Shown here: piece after piece, positions 9,101 to 10,435 of the stretch
How the letters are laid out: every line of letters starts with the position of its first letter
How positions within the stretch are numbered: position 1 is the first letter of the stretch
Assembly: GCA_025774935.1 (NCBI GenBank)
Contig: JALGZK010000032.1
Span: 1 to 10,435, forward strand
Direction of reading: 5' to 3'
From: a bacterium
Lineage (GTDB): Bacteria > Joyebacterota > Joyebacteria > Joyebacterales > Joyebacteraceae
Length of the DNA: 10,435 nucleotides
The notes under the pieces: generated by a model
Database searches by the model: none
What the model was told of the DNA's origin: nothing
Seen by the model: the letters and a program-made list of their open reading frames with translations, nothing else
Position numbers and translations under genes: made by a program

Positions 9101-9906
9101 GTGAATTTCTGGATGCGGCTGTTGCCGGTGTCGGCGACGTACACGAAGCCCCACTCGTCGACGGCGATGCCTGTTGGCTGACTGAAGTCACCCTCTCCCG
9201 AACCGGCTGAACCCCACTTAGTCATGAAGTCCCCATTGGCGGAGAACTTCTGTATCCGGCTGTTCCCAGTATCAACCACATAGACGTTCCCGGATGCGTC
9301 ACACGCGATTCCTGTAGGACCATTGAACTCACCGTCGCCGGAACCGGTCGCACCCCATAGAGACCGGAAGTTGCCGAATCCGTCGAACAGCTGGATGCGG
9401 TCGTTGCCGGAATCAACGACGTGAACGTTCGGCCCGAAGGGGAAGAGATGCGTCAGATCCGAGACGCAAATCCCTTCCGGCGAATCGAACTGCTCATCGC
9501 CTGTACCGAATTCGCCGAACTCGAACTCAACCGCCCCATTGACGAGGCGCTTCTGGACCTTGTGATTCGCCCTGTCTGCGACCCACATGCCGCCGTACTC
9601 GCTGTCTGCGCAGAGCCCGGTCGGTACGAACGTGCCCGCCGTATCAGGCGCACCGATCTGCCATTGGTAGACTCCGAGAGAATCGAACGCCTGGACGCGG
9701 CCGTTCTGTTCATCCGACACGAGCAGAACGTGGTCGAACGCCGAGAATGACATGTACGTCGGAGCGTCGAGCTGCCCGTCGCCTGCGCCCTGCTCACCCC
9801 ACTCGGAGTGGAACGACGGTATGGATCCTGCCTGCGCCCCTGTTGCGAGAAGCACCGTAGCGGACAGCAACGTCGTGAGAACCACCTCCCGTAGCAGTTG
9901 CCTCAT
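6175..9906 (-). CDS. Secreted modular protein: NHL propeller, PGRS-like glycine-rich region, TIG-, FN3- and FlgD-Ig-like domains
   Basis: A 1243-residue product. ATG 9906 was chosen because GGGAGGT (9914-9920) lies 7 nt before it and a signal peptide follows at once (basic MRQLLR, hydrophobic core, cleavage after AQA at about 26); an in-frame extension to 10011 lacks both. Residues 36-324 hold six NHL repeats (blades near 36, 86, 132, 186, 233, 280), each with WG..G.GDG.F..PTGIA and VADTGNSRIQKF-like parts. Residues about 325-404 are beta-rich. About 405-770 are extremely glycine-rich, including a near-pure Gly stretch at 577-605. About 961-1052 resemble an IPT/TIG domain (LDPPSGCDPGDELNIYG), about 1056-1147 fibronectin type III, and about 1152-1243 a FlgD-Ig-type C-terminal domain (VPNPFNPATSV, LYDVAGRRI, WDGRTDHGGRAASGVY). 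Eleven or so cysteines cluster in the last third. Likely exported and surface-anchored or released; the specific function is unknown. No partner gene adjoins it. Confidence 0.85.
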   Translation of the reverse strand: MRQLLREVVLTTLLSATVLLATGAQAGSIPSFHSEWGEQGAGDGQLDAPTYMSFSAFDHVLLVSDEQNGRVQAFDSLGVYQWQIGAPDTAGTFVPTGLCADSEYGGMWVADRANHKVQKRLVNGAVEFEFGEFGTGDEQFDSPEGICVSDLTHLFPFGPNVHVVDSGNDRIQLFDGFGNFRSLWGATGSGDGEFNGPTGIACDASGNVYVVDTGNSRIQKFSANGDFMTKWGSAGSGEGDFSQPTGIAVDEWGFVYVADTGNSRIQKFTQEGDFLAAWGSPGTGDGEFTSPTGVAVQLWSGGAARAAVWVADSQDDRVQEFDYGLVVIDSELLTINGDSGQFNGVPFNAGIDGGVAEFVFQGDLTIGPHELITASGPSGVSLLALNNVAFDATAGVAFSATGDVSGPGGGAGGAGGAWVAGESGQPGGQGGAKGRGTWFPGQLQNTPGEHGEPEWHYPNCPNNGPVPVTEGQPGLAGDAGIGPSAGGGPGGNGGDPAVWDVDGVCNLAGGQGGQAGSTAHTPPPPYGSCTPAELLAVEAGDDGESWPAIEAAQGPDGHGGGPGTSGQQASVGPVLSGGGGGGGGGSGGSGGGGNGGGGGGGGGGGAATYGSVGCPHLNGVGGDGGQGGDGGAGGDGGRSGAGGPGGGGGGALELAARGVVQVAGEFHVGGGSGLTGDLGSDGSPGLPGQSGDPGLPGAGLNPPNQNGRNGGDGGTGAPGGLGGLGGSGAGGAGGTVMFTGSLISAGSPAIFTGGGRGGFGASAGGQGRFVICSHDTSGSWGTVSGAQIETHPGPMAANPFIDPSSETPYIPRLAGGAELFGLLEGVTAADIGTILDDAPEGAGAALARLDVGPAGYDVDFDGFDMLLFMSLEPLAQAAPQLGVSADTGFLVDLLAGGYLTDTLFGGPGPQPLTSLGAYEVYATLVSESRAASCNAAVGDVSILGASLSNGDVAYATCAPAVASLDPPSGCDPGDELNIYGSRFGDGPDTLDPAEYRVVFVGEGAGPRVPVLPTECLDWTDSWIRLVVPPEAQSGPLVVRSGCGSSDSTVVYWQNTPVELALLSAVAGENGVEVQWYGGAGSGATYEIYRAVGAQDGEYVLLASIESHGDGRYVHVDETAVPGELCCYRVETSDHGTGSGPLCVDVPDRAPVRYALVGAVPNPFNPATSVFFDVPEPGGRVSVVLYDVAGRRITSLCDRECAAGRQSVYWDGRTDHGGRAASGVYMCRMEAPGFEGVIKVTLLE
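8092..8178 (-). repeat. Near-pure Gly codon tract (GGN triplet run)
   Basis: Twenty-nine residues (577-605) that are almost all Gly with only two Ser and one Asn, coded by runs of GGC/GGT/GGG triplets. Such trinucleotide tracts change length by replication slippage in whole codons. Confidence 0.75.
8336..8345 (-). repeat. C10 homopolymer tract within the large secreted-protein gene
   Basis: Ten consecutive G on the plus strand, read as ten C in the coding strand, encoding Thr521-Pro524 (the tract runs into Pro525). Homopolymers of this length are prone to gain or loss of single bases, which would shift the frame. Confidence 0.85.
8935..9801 (-). repeat. Six degenerate NHL-coding repeats of about 140-160 bp
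   Basis: Encodes residues 36-324. Blades 4 and 5 share the exact eight residues GNSRIQKF but use different codons, showing old divergence and not recent tandem duplication. Unit starts are near 9801, 9651, 9513, 9351, 9210 and 9069. Confidence 0.8.
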
Positions 9907-9994
9907 GCCGTCTACCTCCCTCACGGTAGTACACAAGCACTCCGCACCGCATGGATGCAGAGCGCAGTTGGCTTCCACTCGAGGAACGTCTTCA

Positions 9995-10022
9995 ATTCTA
10001 GCAGTACCCAACGTCCTGTAGA
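9995..10022 (-). promoter_or_regulatory. Candidate promoter of the large secreted-protein gene
   Basis: On the minus strand, TCTACA (10017-10022), a 16-base spacer and TAGAAT (9995-10000), with TGC directly before the -10 box giving an extended -10. The -35 matches consensus at four of six positions and the -10 at five of six. The leader to ATG 9906 would be about 80 nt. Confidence 0.4.
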
Positions 10023-10139
10023 AGTCGTTCTTGCGGTTGACCGTTGCGAAGTCGGCCGACGGCCCGCCGCCCGTTTCTGGACAGGTCGTGCCCTTTCACC
10101 AACCGCTCCCCCATCGCGTCGTGAATAGCTCCGTAGCAG

Positions 10140-10153
10140 GCCCCCGCTACCAG
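10140..10153 (+). repeat. tRNA 3'-end direct repeat, copy 2 (possible attachment remnant)
   Basis: GCCCCCGCTACCAG, identical and in the same orientation to the 3' end of tRNA-fMet at 6093-6106. The rest of the tRNA (T loop, anticodon arm) is absent upstream, so this is not a second tRNA gene. As with the intact tRNA, a hairpin follows within a few bases (10163-10196). Confidence 0.55.
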
Positions 10154-10162
10154 ATCGAAAGA

Positions 10163-10196
10163 ACTCCCAGTGCTGGCCAAGTCCGGTGCTGGGAGT
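10163..10196. terminator. 14-bp hairpin downstream of the tRNA-end remnant
   Basis: ACTCCCAGTGCTGG (10163-10176) pairs with 10183-10196 in all 14 positions, three as G-U wobbles on the plus-strand RNA, around loop CCAAGT. No T-run follows. Its placement just after a tRNA 3' end suggests a displaced tRNA terminator, but it could also serve as a border signal for the IS. Confidence 0.4.
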
Positions 10197-10277
10197 CTCT
10201 TCATCTGGACCTCCCCGCTTTCCGATGCGCCATCAATCGTGATGCGCTCGACGAACGCCCTCACTACCCTGACCTGA

Positions 10278-10321
10278 CCCCCTGGAACTGATCCAGTCTG
10301 CGAGCCGGATCACACAGGGGG
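10278..10321 (+). promoter_or_regulatory. Nested stem-loop covering the orfA ribosome site
   Basis: CCCCCTG (10278-10284) pairs with CAGGGGG (10315-10321), and inside it TGATCC (10289-10294) pairs with GGATCA (10307-10312). The GGGGG arm is part of the only plausible Shine-Dalgarno sequence (AGGGGGAG, 10316-10323) for ATG 10328, so folding would hide it. Confidence 0.55.
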
Positions 10322-10327
10322 AGTTCT

Positions 10328-10435
10328 ATGGGCAGGAAGCGCTACACGCCGGAGCAGATCGTGACTCTGCTGCGGGAGGCGGAGGTTCTCTTGTCGAAGG
10401 GCTCGACCATCGGTGTTGCCTGCCGGGAGCTGGGG
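10328..10435 (+). CDS. IS3-family transposase OrfA (N-terminal fragment, cut by window)
   Basis: Thirty-six codons from ATG 10328 to the window end. The N-terminus, KRYTPEQIVTLLREAEVLL followed by STIGVACRELG, matches the start of OrfA helix-turn-helix proteins of the IS3 family, most like the IS407-type subgroup. OrfA binds the terminal repeats; in full elements it is joined by programmed -1 frameshifting to OrfB, which carries the DDE catalytic core. Neither the frameshift site nor orfB is in view, so activity cannot be judged. Expression is probably limited by the stem-loop at 10278-10321. Confidence 0.85.
   Translation, partial: MGRKRYTPEQIVTLLREAEVLLSKGSTIGVACRELG

Larger units (their letters stand above)
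10023..10274. other. Non-coding stretch between the large gene's promoter and the IS end
   Basis: Small frames on both strands here (for example minus 9998-10264) have no ribosome site, recognisable domain or coding bias, and one contains the reverse of the tRNA-end repeat. Visible signals are the palindrome GTCGGCCGAC (10051-10060), the second tRNA 3'-end copy and a hairpin. Nothing else was recognised. Confidence 0.5.
10275..10435 (+). mobile_element. Left end of an IS3-family insertion sequence (cut by window)
   Basis: An OrfA of the IS3 family starts at 10328, and about 53 bases before it begin with TGACCCCC, consistent with the TG-start of IS3-type terminal inverted repeats. The exact boundary is uncertain: a CTGACC/TGACC repetition at 10269-10279 makes 10270 an alternative. 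The right end and orfB lie outside the window. Confidence 0.6.

Noticed and set aside
9907-10011. 35-residue N-terminal extension of the large secreted protein
   Set aside because: It would place a signal peptide internally and overlaps the candidate promoter; GGGAGGT before ATG 9906 marks the real start.
9998-10264. Minus-strand 88-codon frame
   Set aside because: No ribosome site or domain; it crosses the hairpin and the tRNA-end repeat in reverse, so it is unlikely to be coding.

Overview
The window is GC-rich bacterial chromosome (roughly 65% GC by eye). Family choices (a CcsA/ResB system II cytochrome c maturation pair, enolase followed by an FtsB/DivIC-like gene, and a large secreted protein ending in a FlgD-Ig-type C-terminal domain) resemble poorly cultured FCB-group-like phyla such as Eisenbacteria, Krumholzibacteriota or Latescibacterota. 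This placement is inference from gene style only; no phylogenetic marker was tested.

Layout. (1) 1-1475, minus strand, cut by the left edge: a winged-helix DNA-binding domain fused to an M29 aminopeptidase-like domain in which most metal ligands appear replaced. Its strong promoter carries an inverted repeat exactly between -35 and -10, as expected of an autoregulated repressor. (2) 1476-1732: divergent control region with a second strong promoter facing right. (3) 1733-5967, plus strand: eno, an FtsB/DivIC-like gene, then ccsA and resB. This is a housekeeping block for glycolysis, cell division and cytochrome c heme delivery, with a perfect GC hairpin between its two halves. (4) 6029-6105: initiator tRNA-fMet with its own promoter and a strong hairpin downstream. 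(5) 6175-9906, minus strand: a 1243-residue secreted modular protein (signal peptide, six NHL repeats, long PGRS-like glycine-rich region, TIG-like, FN3-like and FlgD-Ig-like sorting domain) containing a C10 homopolymer tract. (6) 9907-10274: non-coding; holds the probable promoter of the large gene, a second copy of the 14-base 3' end of the tRNA, and another hairpin. (7) 10275-10435: left end of an IS3-family insertion sequence with the start of its OrfA, cut by the right edge.

The left half reads as stable core genome with dense operon packing. The right half, from the tRNA onward, looks like accessory DNA: a tRNA 3'-end duplication flanks the large secreted-protein gene and an IS lies just beyond. 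The most interesting candidates are the HTH-pseudopeptidase regulator, which may be a ligand-sensing repressor built on a dead M29 fold, and the possibly phase-variable NHL/glycine-rich surface protein inside a possible tRNA-associated insertion.
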